NCBI GenBank assembly: GCA_029262795.1
Contig: JAJCYT010000026.1
Location: 114,273 to 178,272, forward strand
Source: Candidatus Fraserbacteria bacterium
GTDB lineage: Bacteria; Bipolaricaulota; Bipolaricaulia; RBG-16-55-9; JAJCYT01
Direction of reading: 5' to 3'
Length of the DNA stretch: 64,000 nt
Part shown: piece after piece, positions 51,832 through 59,814 of the stretch
How positions within the stretch are numbered: position 1 is the first letter of the stretch
Layout of the letters: each line of letters begins with the position of its first letter
Program-made: the position numbers and the translations under genes
The notes under the pieces: generated by a model
What the model saw: only the letters and a program-made list of their open reading frames with translations
What the model was told of the DNA's origin: nothing
Databases searched by the model: none

Positions 51832-52061
51832 TTGGCGAAAACCCATTGGCAAGTAAACCTGCATCGGTAGTTGAGGAACAAGCGTTGCCTGGGCAGGACA
51901 CACAATTGGGTGGACAGGTCAAATTATTTGGCTACAAACTGCCAGAAAACTTGGGCAAGGCATTTAAAATCTATTGCCACGCTCGCAATAAAACCGCCTC
52001 CGAAGTTTTAGAGGAAATGCTCCAGGATTTTTTAAGAGGGAAGAAGATTTATCCAGAGTAA
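51810..52061 (+). CDS. Small RHH-like protein, probable ParA partner
   Basis: An 83-residue protein with a disordered N-terminus (about 1-38) and a C-terminal segment [20 protein letters not shown], then [21 protein letters not shown]. The strand-helix-helix pattern is that of ribbon-helix-helix DNA-binding proteins such as ParG, which bind the centromere and stimulate ParA with a flexible N-terminal arm. It overlaps parA by 22 bp with GGAGCG just before its ATG. Partner role is inferred from size, fold and position. Confidence 0.75.
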   Translation: MPKRKDVIGENPLASKPASVVEEQALPGQDTQLGGQVKLFGYKLPENLGKAFKIYCHARNKTASEVLEEMLQDFLRGKKIYPE

Positions 52062-52104
52062 AATTTCTTTCTAGAGATTTTGCCTTCTTAATAAGGGAGT
52101 GTCA

Positions 52105-52593
52105 ATGTCCATTGTTGAATCAAAGTTGGAGTCTTTAGGGTTTGTTATTCCAGAAGCTATGCAAATACCAGAAGGTGTAAAGTTGCCTTTTCCTTGGGTA
52201 AATGTTCGAGGTAATCGTGCTTTTATTTCTGGCCATGGACCTCAAAATCCAGATGGCTCTTTAGCGGGCCCTTTTGGTAAAGTTGGTGCTGAGGTGACTG
52301 TGGAACAAGCATTTGAATTGGCCAAGAAAACGGGCTTATCCATTCTTGGCAGTCTAAAGCGTGAGTTGGGTGATTTGGACCGTATTCAAGGTTGGGGACG
52401 CGTCTTTGGGATGGTCAACTCTGCGCCAGGTTTTACTCAACAACCCGCTGTGATTAATGGATTTACTGAATTGATTATTAACGTGTTTGGCGATGAAGTG
52501 GGATGCCATGCTCGCTCAGCAGTGGGAATGGCTGAACTGCCCTTTGGAAATGGCATTGCAGTAGAAATTGAAGGAGAAGTACTGCTCAGATAA
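52105..52593 (+). CDS. RidA family protein
   Basis: A 162-residue member of the YjgF/YER057c/UK114 superfamily. GNRAFISGHGPQNPDG, GKVGAEVTVEQAFELAKKTGLSILGSLKREL, and GCHARSAVGMAELPFGNGIAVEIEGEVLL are typical, with the Arg of HARSAVG equivalent to the substrate-binding Arg of RidA imine deaminases. It is longer than E. coli RidA (128) and belongs to the group of about 150-160 residues. AAGGGAG lies 5 nt before the ATG at 52105. A strong terminator follows. Confidence 0.9.
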   Translation: MSIVESKLESLGFVIPEAMQIPEGVKLPFPWVNVRGNRAFISGHGPQNPDGSLAGPFGKVGAEVTVEQAFELAKKTGLSILGSLKRELGDLDRIQGWGRVFGMVNSAPGFTQQPAVINGFTELIINVFGDEVGCHARSAVGMAELPFGNGIAVEIEGEVLLR

Positions 52594-52642
52594 ACAAGCT
52601 GTTTTTTGTGATCGATTTAAACGTTTATTTAATTAATCGTTT

Positions 52643-52680
52643 GTAAAACCCAGCGCATAAAATTGTGCGCTGGGTTTTAC
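52643..52680. terminator. Bidirectional terminator
   Basis: GTAAAACCCAGCGCA pairs perfectly with TGCGCTGGGTTTTAC around an 8-nt loop. A/T-rich ends on both arms let it work for RidA and for the convergent ERF-like gene. Confidence 0.88.
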
Positions 52681-52699
52681 GGTCCCTCACCAATTAACC

Positions 52700-53281
52700 C
52701 TAGTTCATCAACACCGCTTCATCCTGAAGCAATGCTTCAAATTCTTCCAAGGAATCAACATCTTCAAAGGCTTCGGCCAGTTTGGCAATTTGCACATCGT
52801 CCAATGCTTTGGAGGTGGGCACGCCAAACTCCTGAATCAAGAAAGCCTTCATCAGTTGAGCGGTCACGCCGACGCTGCGGGCTTTGTCCCAGATCACCTG
52901 AATAACAGGGTGATCTCCATCAGAGTCTGTGGTCTTGGTTTTGACGAAAGACGCTTCGTTTCGTGGTGTGAAACTGCGAGCTGAAAATCCTGCATTGGCC
53001 AAAGCGCGACCAATGGCGCTACTTTCTGCATTCTCTTCGTGAAAGGTTCGATTGACGAAATTCTTTTCATTATCAATCGTTTCAGTGGCATGTCCTGTGG
53101 AGATTGGATTTGCCTCATCAAGACAGGGGAACAACATGGCCTTGTAGCGACATTGTTCCCAGTTGCTTGGGTCGCTGACCAGTTCCGTATAAATGCGACC
53201 ATCAGGATACTTTGCATAAAACTTGGCGATGCGTTCCTGGACAGTTTCGTAGTCGTTTAAAAAGCGTTTGCGTTCGGCCAT
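52700..53281 (-). CDS. Phage ERF/Rad52-like protein, possible ssDNA-annealing factor
   Basis: A 193-residue protein. The central part, GHATE ... VNRTFHEENAESSAIGRALANAGF, matches from memory the 'G.A.E ... ENAETSAIGRALA.LGY' pattern of a group of phage proteins near ERF/Rad52-type single-strand annealing proteins. The first third (YETVQERIAKFYAKYPDGRIYTELV, QCRYKAMLF) also resembles them. An acidic C-terminus (FEDVDSLEEFEALLQDEAV) ends the protein. GAAAGGAGC precedes the ATG. A lone phage-type recombination gene on a chromosome suggests domesticated or remnant prophage DNA; no other phage genes are nearby. Confidence 0.65.
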   Translation of the reverse strand: MAERKRFLNDYETVQERIAKFYAKYPDGRIYTELVSDPSNWEQCRYKAMLFPCLDEANPISTGHATETIDNEKNFVNRTFHEENAESSAIGRALANAGFSARSFTPRNEASFVKTKTTDSDGDHPVIQVIWDKARSVGVTAQLMKAFLIQEFGVPTSKALDDVQIAKLAEAFEDVDSLEEFEALLQDEAVLMN

Positions 53282-53311
53282 GTGATGCTCCTTTCAAGAA
53301 GCGTGTGAGAA

Positions 53312-53348
53312 GGGCGGGAGCCTCTCGTTGAGGAGAAAGCTCCCGCCC
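53312..53348 (-). terminator. Strong GC hairpin upstream of the ERF-like gene
   Basis: GGGCGGGAGC pairs with GCTCCCGCCC, with CTC/GAG pairs inside the loop. It lies 30 bp before the ERF-like ATG and after the MoaD gene on that strand, so it may end the MoaD transcript or be a leader element. Confidence 0.5.
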
Positions 53349-53582
53349 GATGGGAGAGTTTATTTCAAATCATTGCTTTGAATTTATTTTAATGTTCATC
53401 GTTGACCACCTCATGCGATGAGCATCATATCTCTTTTATACATTCCACTAATTTCATATTATAGCATCCTCGAAAACGAAATGCAAGGGGTTTGCTTGGA
53501 TTGAAATGAAGGAGGCTGCGTCTGGTGTGTGTCAGTTAGAGAAAATGGAAATAAAGGCGATTCAGGGCAGGTTTTTTCTGGC

Positions 53583-53852
53583 TCATCCACCTTCAATGGG
53601 ATAGACCAGCGAGAGTTGACTGTCATCAGGAATGAGTGTGTCCAGTCCTTTAAGTGACCACACATTTTCTCCGTTGAGCAAAATGACAAAGTGCGAATAA
53701 AATTTTCCAGTTTCATCAAACAGCAATGGTGCCAAGCGTGGATGTTGGTCACAAAGCTGCGTCAACACTTGGGCTGCAGTTAAGCCCTTTACATTAACTT
53801 CGGCTTGCCGTACCACCTCACGTAAAGGTCCATACAATTTTATGTTGATCAC
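53583..53852 (-). CDS. MoaD/ThiS family sulfur carrier protein
   Basis: An 89-residue beta-grasp protein with the essential C-terminal Gly-Gly (LSLVYPIEGG). VNVKGLTAAQVLTQLCDQHP and LNGENVWSLKGLDTLIPDDSQLSL are MoaD-like. MoaD thiocarboxylate supplies sulfur to the pterin dithiolene that holds Mo or W. It lies just downstream of the W/Mo aldehyde:ferredoxin oxidoreductase on the same strand, a common pairing, so it probably serves that enzyme's cofactor. It uses a GTG start with a weak ribosome site; the gap to AOR contains a G-rich repeat. Confidence 0.88.
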   Translation of the reverse strand: MINIKLYGPLREVVRQAEVNVKGLTAAQVLTQLCDQHPRLAPLLFDETGKFYSHFVILLNGENVWSLKGLDTLIPDDSQLSLVYPIEGG

Positions 53853-53885
53853 AGTTGGCTACCGATTAGAATTTTTTTCTTCAAT

Positions 53886-53957
53886 AGAACCACCACTCGC
53901 AGTCTAAACCGTAGCCCCCTTCATCTGAAGGGGGTTGGGGGATTGAAGCTTTTTACA
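53886..53957 (+). repeat. G-rich dispersed repeat, full copy between AOR and moaD
   Basis: AGAACCACCACTCGC, CCGTAGCCCCCTTCATCTG, AAGGGGGTTGGGGGATTGAAG, CTTTTTAC. It contains the complete stem CCCCCTTCATCTGAAGGGGG. Confidence 0.75.
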
Positions 53958-53979
53958 TTCATTCCAATTTGCATTTAAT

Positions 53980-55824
53980 TTATCTTTGAATCACACCAAC
54001 CAAATCTTCCAATTCTGTTGATTGAAGTTTTTCATCTGTTGGTCCAAACTGATCCCAACCACGGATGTCATAGACTTCATCGATCATTTCGTTGAGTGTG
54101 TCCGCTTCGATGGGGCGACCTGCGCTGCCGCCTTCGGGCAAAGCACTCATCAGGCGTGGGTGCAGGCCATCGTCAGCGCGGGTGTAGCCTTCACGGGCAG
54201 CGAGAATCTTCAATAGATCAAAGTTTCGTGCGCCAATTTCGAGAAGTTCTTCGGGCGAGATCTCCATGCCAGTGGTGGCGTAAACCAGTTTGCGAATCGT
54301 CGGAAAATTGTAACCAGAACCCACCATTTGTGTGGTGAACATGCACAACACGCAGGAATTGGTGAACGAGCGCATGTTTTCATACAGCACGGCCATCTCC
54401 GGTTTTTTGTCCCAGGAAAAGCGGCTGATGGGTTCGTTGACCCCATACTCTGGCGTGATTTCGCCTCGTTCCAACATGGAATCGTGCATCCCTTCCATGT
54501 GAGTGCCGCCGCGTGGGGTGATGGCATAACTAAGACCAAAGCCCACTTTGCCGCGTGGGTCATGCATTGGCACTTCCTGACCTTTGATATGAACGGCCAC
54601 TTCTTCTCCAAAACGATCAGCCATGTGTTTGATGCCTTTGGCCAACTCATCTCCAAGGTCTGTTCGGGTGGCGATGAGGTCGATCATATTCAGCATGGCA
54701 TCGGCATCGCCCCATTTAAGATTGCTGTCCAGCAACCCTTTTTCAGTGGCTTCAATCGCGGCTGCAATGACCACGCCAGCACTAATGGTGTCGAGCCCAT
54801 AGGCATTGCATTTTTGATTGGCCAATGAGATGGCGGCCAGATCATCGATCAAACAAATCGAGCCAAACGCACCGATGGTTTCGTATTCAGGACCGCCGTA
54901 TTTGGGGTCAACTTTCTCACCCTTGTATTCAGTCTGAACCACACGCTTGCAACTGACCGGACAGGCGGTACAGGTGTCGCGTTTGATCATGTAATCATCA
55001 TGGAGCAACTCTCCGGTGATGTTTTCGAATTTGTCGAACGTGCCTTTTTGAAAGTTGTGGGTCGGCAAAATTCCCATCTGATTCAAGTACGCAACACCGC
55101 CTGGGGTGCCATACTTTCCAAAGGCTTGCATGTCTTTGCTGCGAGCCAAGCCACCTGCGTATTCCACACGGGCTTTTTGCAAGAGTTCTTTATCAAACAC
55201 TTCGCGTTGGGTGTGACCACGCACAGCAATGGCTTTCAAGTTTTTTGATCCCATCACCGCACCGAAACCTGGGCGACCGGCTGCACGGTTTCGGTCACTG
55301 ATGATGCAGGCGAAAATAACCCCTTTTTCACCGGCGGGGCCGATGCTGGAAATATGACAGTCTCCATGTTTTTCGATCAGTGCATCTTCAGTGTCGGCAG
55401 TTTCTTTGCCCCAAATATCGGCAGCGTCATGTAGTTCAGGTTTTCCATCGAGCAAGCTGAGGTACATCGGCTTTTCAGCCTGCCCCACAATGATTAGTCC
55501 ATCGTAGCCAGATGTGGTGACTTCATGAATAAAAAAGCCACCAACATACGCCTCATTCGGTGCATTTGTTTTTGGCGATTTGGCAACAACCACATGGCGA
55601 CCGCCGCCGGCAATTTTGTGTCCCTGAAGCGGGCCTGAGGCAAACACCAGCACGTTGTCCGGTCCCAATGGGTCAGCCCCTGGTGGTAGCAAATCGAGCA
55701 TGATGCGAGCTGCGATACCGCGTCCACCGATGTGGCGCTTGTACCAGGAATCGGGAATGGGATAGTCTTTCAATGTGCCTGTGGACATATCAACGTGTAA
55801 GTATTTGCCAAAATAACCGTGCAA
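53980..55824 (-). CDS. Aldehyde:ferredoxin oxidoreductase family protein
   Basis: A 614-residue tungsto- or molybdo-pterin enzyme that oxidises aldehydes to acids and passes electrons to ferredoxin, or the reverse. The [4Fe-4S] ligands are C285, C288, C292 (CTACPVSC) and C494 (NSCVLC), at almost the same positions as in Pyrococcus AOR. The N-terminal pterin-binding domain has FASGPLQGHKIAGGGRHVVVAKSP and SDRNRAAGRPGFGAVMGSKNLKAIAV; GGTHMEG carries the conserved His. It is oxygen-sensitive in known cases, suggesting at least partly anaerobic life. GAGGAGGCCCC precedes the ATG. moaD follows. Confidence 0.95.
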   Translation of the reverse strand: MHGYFGKYLHVDMSTGTLKDYPIPDSWYKRHIGGRGIAARIMLDLLPPGADPLGPDNVLVFASGPLQGHKIAGGGRHVVVAKSPKTNAPNEAYVGGFFIHEVTTSGYDGLIIVGQAEKPMYLSLLDGKPELHDAADIWGKETADTEDALIEKHGDCHISSIGPAGEKGVIFACIISDRNRAAGRPGFGAVMGSKNLKAIAVRGHTQREVFDKELLQKARVEYAGGLARSKDMQAFGKYGTPGGVAYLNQMGILPTHNFQKGTFDKFENITGELLHDDYMIKRDTCTACPVSCKRVVQTEYKGEKVDPKYGGPEYETIGAFGSICLIDDLAAISLANQKCNAYGLDTISAGVVIAAAIEATEKGLLDSNLKWGDADAMLNMIDLIATRTDLGDELAKGIKHMADRFGEEVAVHIKGQEVPMHDPRGKVGFGLSYAITPRGGTHMEGMHDSMLERGEITPEYGVNEPISRFSWDKKPEMAVLYENMRSFTNSCVLCMFTTQMVGSGYNFPTIRKLVYATTGMEISPEELLEIGARNFDLLKILAAREGYTRADDGLHPRLMSALPEGGSAGRPIEADTLNEMIDEVYDIRGWDQFGPTDEKLQSTELEDLVGVIQR

Positions 55825-55872
55825 GATGGGGCCTCCTCATCCATATTTCAAAACTGAAATTGATTGATCTAT

Positions 55873-55884
55873 GAAAACGTTTTC
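55873..55884. promoter_or_regulatory. LacI/CcpA-type palindrome between AOR and the AAA gene
   Basis: GAAAACGTTTTC is a perfect 12-bp palindrome centred on CG, in the context ATGAAAACGTTTTCGC. It has the shape of LacI-family operators and lies in the divergent AOR/AAA promoter region, so it could control either gene. Confidence 0.55.
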
Positions 55885-55992
55885 GCAGTATACTTTAAGT
55901 TTATAGACCGTCCAACCACTTCTGGTTTGATGGATGACGTACACTGATTGATATAGTAAAATAAGGACTATTCAGACCTTTTAAGGAAAACC

Positions 55993-57813
55993 ATGACCGC
56001 AAACACACCCGCAATGGTGTCTCAACGGCCTCAATTTGTGGAAAAACTGGCTCACGCCTACAACGCCTTGTTGGGGCGTTGCGCCATTTTAACAGGCAAC
56101 ATCAATGATTTATTTCCTTTGGATATGGATGGCGAACTGAGTTTTGTGCCACTGGAACCCGTGCTCAAACATACGCTGAAAGCCACCAAAAGCGATGAGG
56201 ATTTTATTGTTCTCACTTTGAAAAGTGACGGAATGCACTACGACAGCAAGAAGGGACGTGCCAAACTGCATGCCGTTGCCTCACATCTGCAGGAACCTGA
56301 AAACTTGGATCATGCCTTGCTGTCCAGAGATTTGGAATTTGTGCTGAAACAAATTGATGAAGAGCGCATTATGTCATCTCTGTCTCTGGCGATTATAGAT
56401 GGGCTGCTAAAAACGGCTGCCAAGATTCGGGCCGCGGACATCAACGTGCCACCGATTGCATTCATTTTGGATCACGCCGATTTTTTGTTTCCCAACGAAG
56501 GCACAGGGCGATTGACTTCCAGGGATCGTGATGCATTGGCCCGATTTTCAGATTTACTGCATGATCGCAACATCTGGGCTGATTTGGAAACGGCAGATGA
56601 GCGCACCGATTTTATCATTCTGCTCAGCGCCAACCTGAGCACGCTCAATGATCGTCTGTTGCAGTTGCCAAAAATCACTCATATCGATATCAAGCTGCCA
56701 AGTCACGCCATCCGCAAACAGTTCATTGAACAGAAGATCACAAAACATCCACTTCAATTTGATTACAAGGATGAAACAGATTTGGTCGAAGCCTTTGCGC
56801 AAGACACGATGGGGTTGACCATTCGCACACTCGATGACCTGACCACGGCGGCGTATCGACAAAATGTACCCTTGCGCCAGGAAGAAGTGATCGAGCAGGT
56901 CAACCAGCAACTCCAACGTCAGTTGGGGTCCATCGTCAAATTGGTTTATCCGACACACTCCATTGAAGATGTGATTGGCAATGGCAAGCTGAAAAAACGT
57001 TTGGAACACTTGAAACGCCGTATCGATTCATCAGAACGGGCACCTGCAGGTATCACAGTGGTGGGGCCAAATGGTGCAGGAAAAACATTTATTTTTGAAG
57101 CGTTTGCTGCCAACACTGGTCGTGCTGTGATTACGTTGAGCCAAATCCGTAGCGAATGGTTTGGCAAAACCGATGTGTTTGCCGAACAGTTGGAATCGAC
57201 ACTCTCTGCGTTTGGGCGCATCCTTGTTTTGGTGGACGAAGCCCATGCTGCTTTTGGCTCAATTCATGGATCGCAAACGCACGAAACGGAAGCGCGACTT
57301 ACACGTCAGATCATTCAGATGATGGACGATCACGACAAGCGAGGCCGCATTCTGTGGGTGCTGTTGACCACACGACCGGATTTGCTGGATCCCGACATTG
57401 TGCGTAGTGGGCGTTGTTCTTTGTTTGTGCCGATCTTTGATCCAGAGGGTGAAGATTCTGATGCTTTTTATGATTGGATGATCGGAAAATTTAACAATGA
57501 AGGCATCAAAGTGGATGAAACCAATCTATCCATGCTGAAAGCACAAACGGACATTTTCTCGGCAGGCGATTATCGCCGCTTTATTGATGATTTCATTGAA
57601 GAAGTGTCGTTTAATCCTGAAATGACGCTGGAAAACTTTTTACAGAGCTGGAAGCCCAGTGCGATTTCCATTGGTAAAAAGAGACGCTTTCAGATGTTAT
57701 TGGCGGCGCAACGTTGTGACTGGCGTGAGTTGCTGCCAAAGGAATTGAAAGAAACGCCCCTGGAGCAGATTGATCAGGAAGTGGAGCGTCTCAAAATGGA
57801 ATTGTCGTTCTAA
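55993..57813 (+). CDS. Double AAA ATPase, first module degenerate
   Basis: A 606-residue protein with two AAA modules. The N-terminal one (about 15-300) keeps the fold pattern (RCAILTGNINDLF, AFILDHADFLFP, FIILLSANLSTLNDRLLQLP) but has no GKT, so it should not hydrolyse ATP. The C-terminal one (about 325-580) is complete: Walker A GPNGAGKT (358-365), Walker B ILVLVDEAH (D415, E416), and the classic-AAA second region of homology LLTTRPDLLDPDIVRSGRC with arginine-finger Arg residues. The layout recalls Ycf46-type and CDC48/Vps4-type classic AAA proteins. AAGGA precedes the ATG. A membrane coiled-coil gene and a PspA-like gene follow, suggesting that it remodels their assemblies. Confidence 0.88.
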   Translation: MTANTPAMVSQRPQFVEKLAHAYNALLGRCAILTGNINDLFPLDMDGELSFVPLEPVLKHTLKATKSDEDFIVLTLKSDGMHYDSKKGRAKLHAVASHLQEPENLDHALLSRDLEFVLKQIDEERIMSSLSLAIIDGLLKTAAKIRAADINVPPIAFILDHADFLFPNEGTGRLTSRDRDALARFSDLLHDRNIWADLETADERTDFIILLSANLSTLNDRLLQLPKITHIDIKLPSHAIRKQFIEQKITKHPLQFDYKDETDLVEAFAQDTMGLTIRTLDDLTTAAYRQNVPLRQEEVIEQVNQQLQRQLGSIVKLVYPTHSIEDVIGNGKLKKRLEHLKRRIDSSERAPAGITVVGPNGAGKTFIFEAFAANTGRAVITLSQIRSEWFGKTDVFAEQLESTLSAFGRILVLVDEAHAAFGSIHGSQTHETEARLTRQIIQMMDDHDKRGRILWVLLTTRPDLLDPDIVRSGRCSLFVPIFDPEGEDSDAFYDWMIGKFNNEGIKVDETNLSMLKAQTDIFSAGDYRRFIDDFIEEVSFNPEMTLENFLQSWKPSAISIGKKRRFQMLLAAQRCDWRELLPKELKETPLEQIDQEVERLKMELSF

Positions 57814-57920
57814 AATTGATTCATGCCTTTGAATACGGAATAATGAAATAACAGACACGATCAGCACGCCGGAAGTTTGATGCGGGTGAATCGTATATCA
57901 AGATGACTGAAAGGGTCACA

Positions 57921-57949
57921 CTTACAGGACGTTCACGTCCGTTTATAAT
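57921..57949 (+). promoter_or_regulatory. Leaderless promoter with palindromic spacer
   Basis: CTTACA (57921-57926), 17 bp, TATAAT (57944-57949). The start codon at 57956 lies where transcription should begin, and no ribosome site precedes it. The spacer contains GGACGT-TC-ACGTCC (57927-57940), a likely regulator site. Confidence 0.68.
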
Positions 57950-57955
57950 GAAACC

Positions 57956-58978
57956 ATGACAAAATTGGTCCAAAAGCTGAGAAATCGCAAGGCCAGACGT
58001 CAAACGTTTTCCTCTAAAGCTGTGCAGCAGGAGGTGCTTCAGGATGCGTTGGAGCATCCGATGACGCTTTACCCGTTGGGGGCTTCAGGGGTTTCGCTGG
58101 CGTATGCGTTGTTGTCTTGGCCGCTGTTTGGCCTTCAGCCTGCCGCATTTGCAGCTGCGATTGCTGGTGGATTATTGTCTGTGGGGTCTTTTGCGTGGCA
58201 TTATTTTATCAAAGGCAAATCGTCTGCAATTGAAAAAGCCAATATTAAAAAACTCGAATTAGAGCACATCAATCGTCAGTCTGAGTCGCTGGAGCAGGAG
58301 CAGATCAGCCGCACATTGAAACAAGGCTTCAAGGAATTTCGCACCTCAGATGAAAGTGAACAACTCAATCAAATGAGTGAAGAAGCGCTGGTGGCACTCA
58401 ACGATTTGAACCATCAATACCACATGTTGCAAAAACTGCTTCAGGATCAAGATGACATTGAAGCGGTGGCCTTGAATCAGGCGCTTGAGGAAATCCCGCA
58501 ACTGGCCTTGGATGCATACTATCAGGGGCTTAGCAGTTTGGCGGAAGCGCTGAGCGCCATGAATTTTTTACGCAACAGCAAGCTGAAAAAACTCGAATCT
58601 GAGAAGCAACAAATTCAAGCAGAAATTGACGTGCTCAAAACCAAAGAAACTCCCGCGCCAACGATTGAGGCCAAGGAAAAAATCCTGGTCACTCTGGATG
58701 AGCGCATTGTCTTTATTCAAGAACGTGAAGCAAAAATCGCCGATATGCTCTATCAGGCCGAAGCGTGTGAGGCTTCGCTGGAACGAGTGCGCCTTGAAAT
58801 TCCATTGCTGACCCACACCACCTCATCCGTGCGCGGGGTGGAAGATGCTGCCAGTGAATTGGAACGCACCATCAACCAGGCGAAGCTGGTGCAACGCACG
58901 CTGCAAGGGATTCAGAAAAATGAAGCTGAAGAAGATGAACTATTCCATCAATTAGGTGAGGCATCCGAAAGGAGGTAA
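57956..58978 (+). CDS. Membrane-anchored coiled-coil protein of the AAA/PspA-like cassette
   Basis: A 340-residue protein. A basic N-terminus (MTKLVQKLRNRKARRQTF) is followed by two hydrophobic helices (about 42-60 and 64-86: SGVSLAYALLSWPLFG, AAFAAAIAGGLLSVGSFAWHYFI). The rest is almost entirely charged helix (about 90-335), with heptad-like stretches such as LKKLESEKQQIQAEIDVLKTK and AASELERTINQAKLVQRTL. It is expected to be a membrane hairpin with a long cytoplasmic coiled coil. I know no family name. The PspA-like gene starts 3 bp after its stop codon, so they are coupled; it probably recruits that protein and the ATPase to the membrane. Confidence 0.78.
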   Translation: MTKLVQKLRNRKARRQTFSSKAVQQEVLQDALEHPMTLYPLGASGVSLAYALLSWPLFGLQPAAFAAAIAGGLLSVGSFAWHYFIKGKSSAIEKANIKKLELEHINRQSESLEQEQISRTLKQGFKEFRTSDESEQLNQMSEEALVALNDLNHQYHMLQKLLQDQDDIEAVALNQALEEIPQLALDAYYQGLSSLAEALSAMNFLRNSKLKKLESEKQQIQAEIDVLKTKETPAPTIEAKEKILVTLDERIVFIQEREAKIADMLYQAEACEASLERVRLEIPLLTHTTSSVRGVEDAASELERTINQAKLVQRTLQGIQKNEAEEDELFHQLGEASERR

Positions 58979-58981
58979 CCT

Positions 58982-59806
58982 GTGGGACGTTTTTTCCAGT
59001 CTATTTCCCGCTGGTTCAACCATTTTTTCTTAAGGCGCAGTGAAGAGATTCGACAAGCCGCTGACGAGCAGTTTACCGGCTCGACCAAGGGCATTAAGGC
59101 TGCTTTTGAAATTGAACGAGACAAACTTGCTAGTGAATTTCACGACATGCAAGAAGCCGTGGCCGGTGTGCTTAATGTCATGGAAGAGAAAAAGACGCAA
59201 CTCGAAGATCTGACTGAAGAAGAAGCAAAACTAAAAGTACAGATTCAAGGGGCGTTGGCGGCTGCCGAAAAAGCTGACCCCGAAAGTGACGATTACGTTA
59301 AGGCCAAATCGGCCTTTCAGCGTTACTCTCGACGCATGGCCGAAATTGACGAACTCGAAGCACGTTTGTCCGAATCGGTTTCCGACCTGGAAACAGGCAT
59401 TGAAACCCATATGTTGCGTCTGACCGAAATGCAGGCTCGTCTGGAAGAATTGCCACAAAAAGAAGCCGAAGCCATTGCTGAATTTGTGTCTGCGCAAAAA
59501 ATTGTGGAGCTCAATAACCGCATGATGAACGCCCAGGACAGCTTGCAGGACAGCCCTGTGGCTGCGGTGATGGAAAAGGTGAAAACCCTATCTTCCCAGG
59601 CGCGAATTTCTGAAAAGCTGGCTGGCAGCGATGTCAAATTACAGGATCGTGACTACGAAATGCTTGGCCAACAGACCGAGAGCGACGGCGCCTTTGAAGT
59701 GATGTTGGCCGCCCGCAAAGCCAAAACCACCGATGAAGAAGCCATCAAAGAAGAAGAGGAAGCTATCGTTGCCGAAGAAGCCGACCGACAGCGCCCTGAG
59801 TTATAA
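58982..59806 (+). CDS. PspA/IM30-like coiled-coil protein
   Basis: A 274-residue helical protein. A GTG start has the strong ribosome site AAAGGAGGTAA. The N-terminal MGRFFQSISRWFNHFFLRRSEE is an amphipathic, aromatic helix placed like the membrane-binding helix 0 of PspA/Vipp1. Long coiled-coil helices follow (about 35-205: EEKKTQLEDLTEEEAKLKVQI, MAEIDELEARLSESVSDLE, MQARLEELPQKEAEAIAEF), then a very acidic tail (about 240-274). PspA/Vipp1 are bacterial ESCRT-III-superfamily proteins that build membrane-bound rods and rings. Similarity here is in layout rather than strict motif identity. It ends the AAA cassette. Confidence 0.75.
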   Translation: MGRFFQSISRWFNHFFLRRSEEIRQAADEQFTGSTKGIKAAFEIERDKLASEFHDMQEAVAGVLNVMEEKKTQLEDLTEEEAKLKVQIQGALAAAEKADPESDDYVKAKSAFQRYSRRMAEIDELEARLSESVSDLETGIETHMLRLTEMQARLEELPQKEAEAIAEFVSAQKIVELNNRMMNAQDSLQDSPVAAVMEKVKTLSSQARISEKLAGSDVKLQDRDYEMLGQQTESDGAFEVMLAARKAKTTDEEAIKEEEEAIVAEEADRQRPEL

Positions 59807-59814
59807 AATTTCTC

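Noticed and set aside
53459..53752. Open frame overlapping the MoaD gene in another frame
   Set aside because: The sequence is low-quality (Cys, His, Trp scattered) and overlaps a clear MoaD ending in Gly-Gly.
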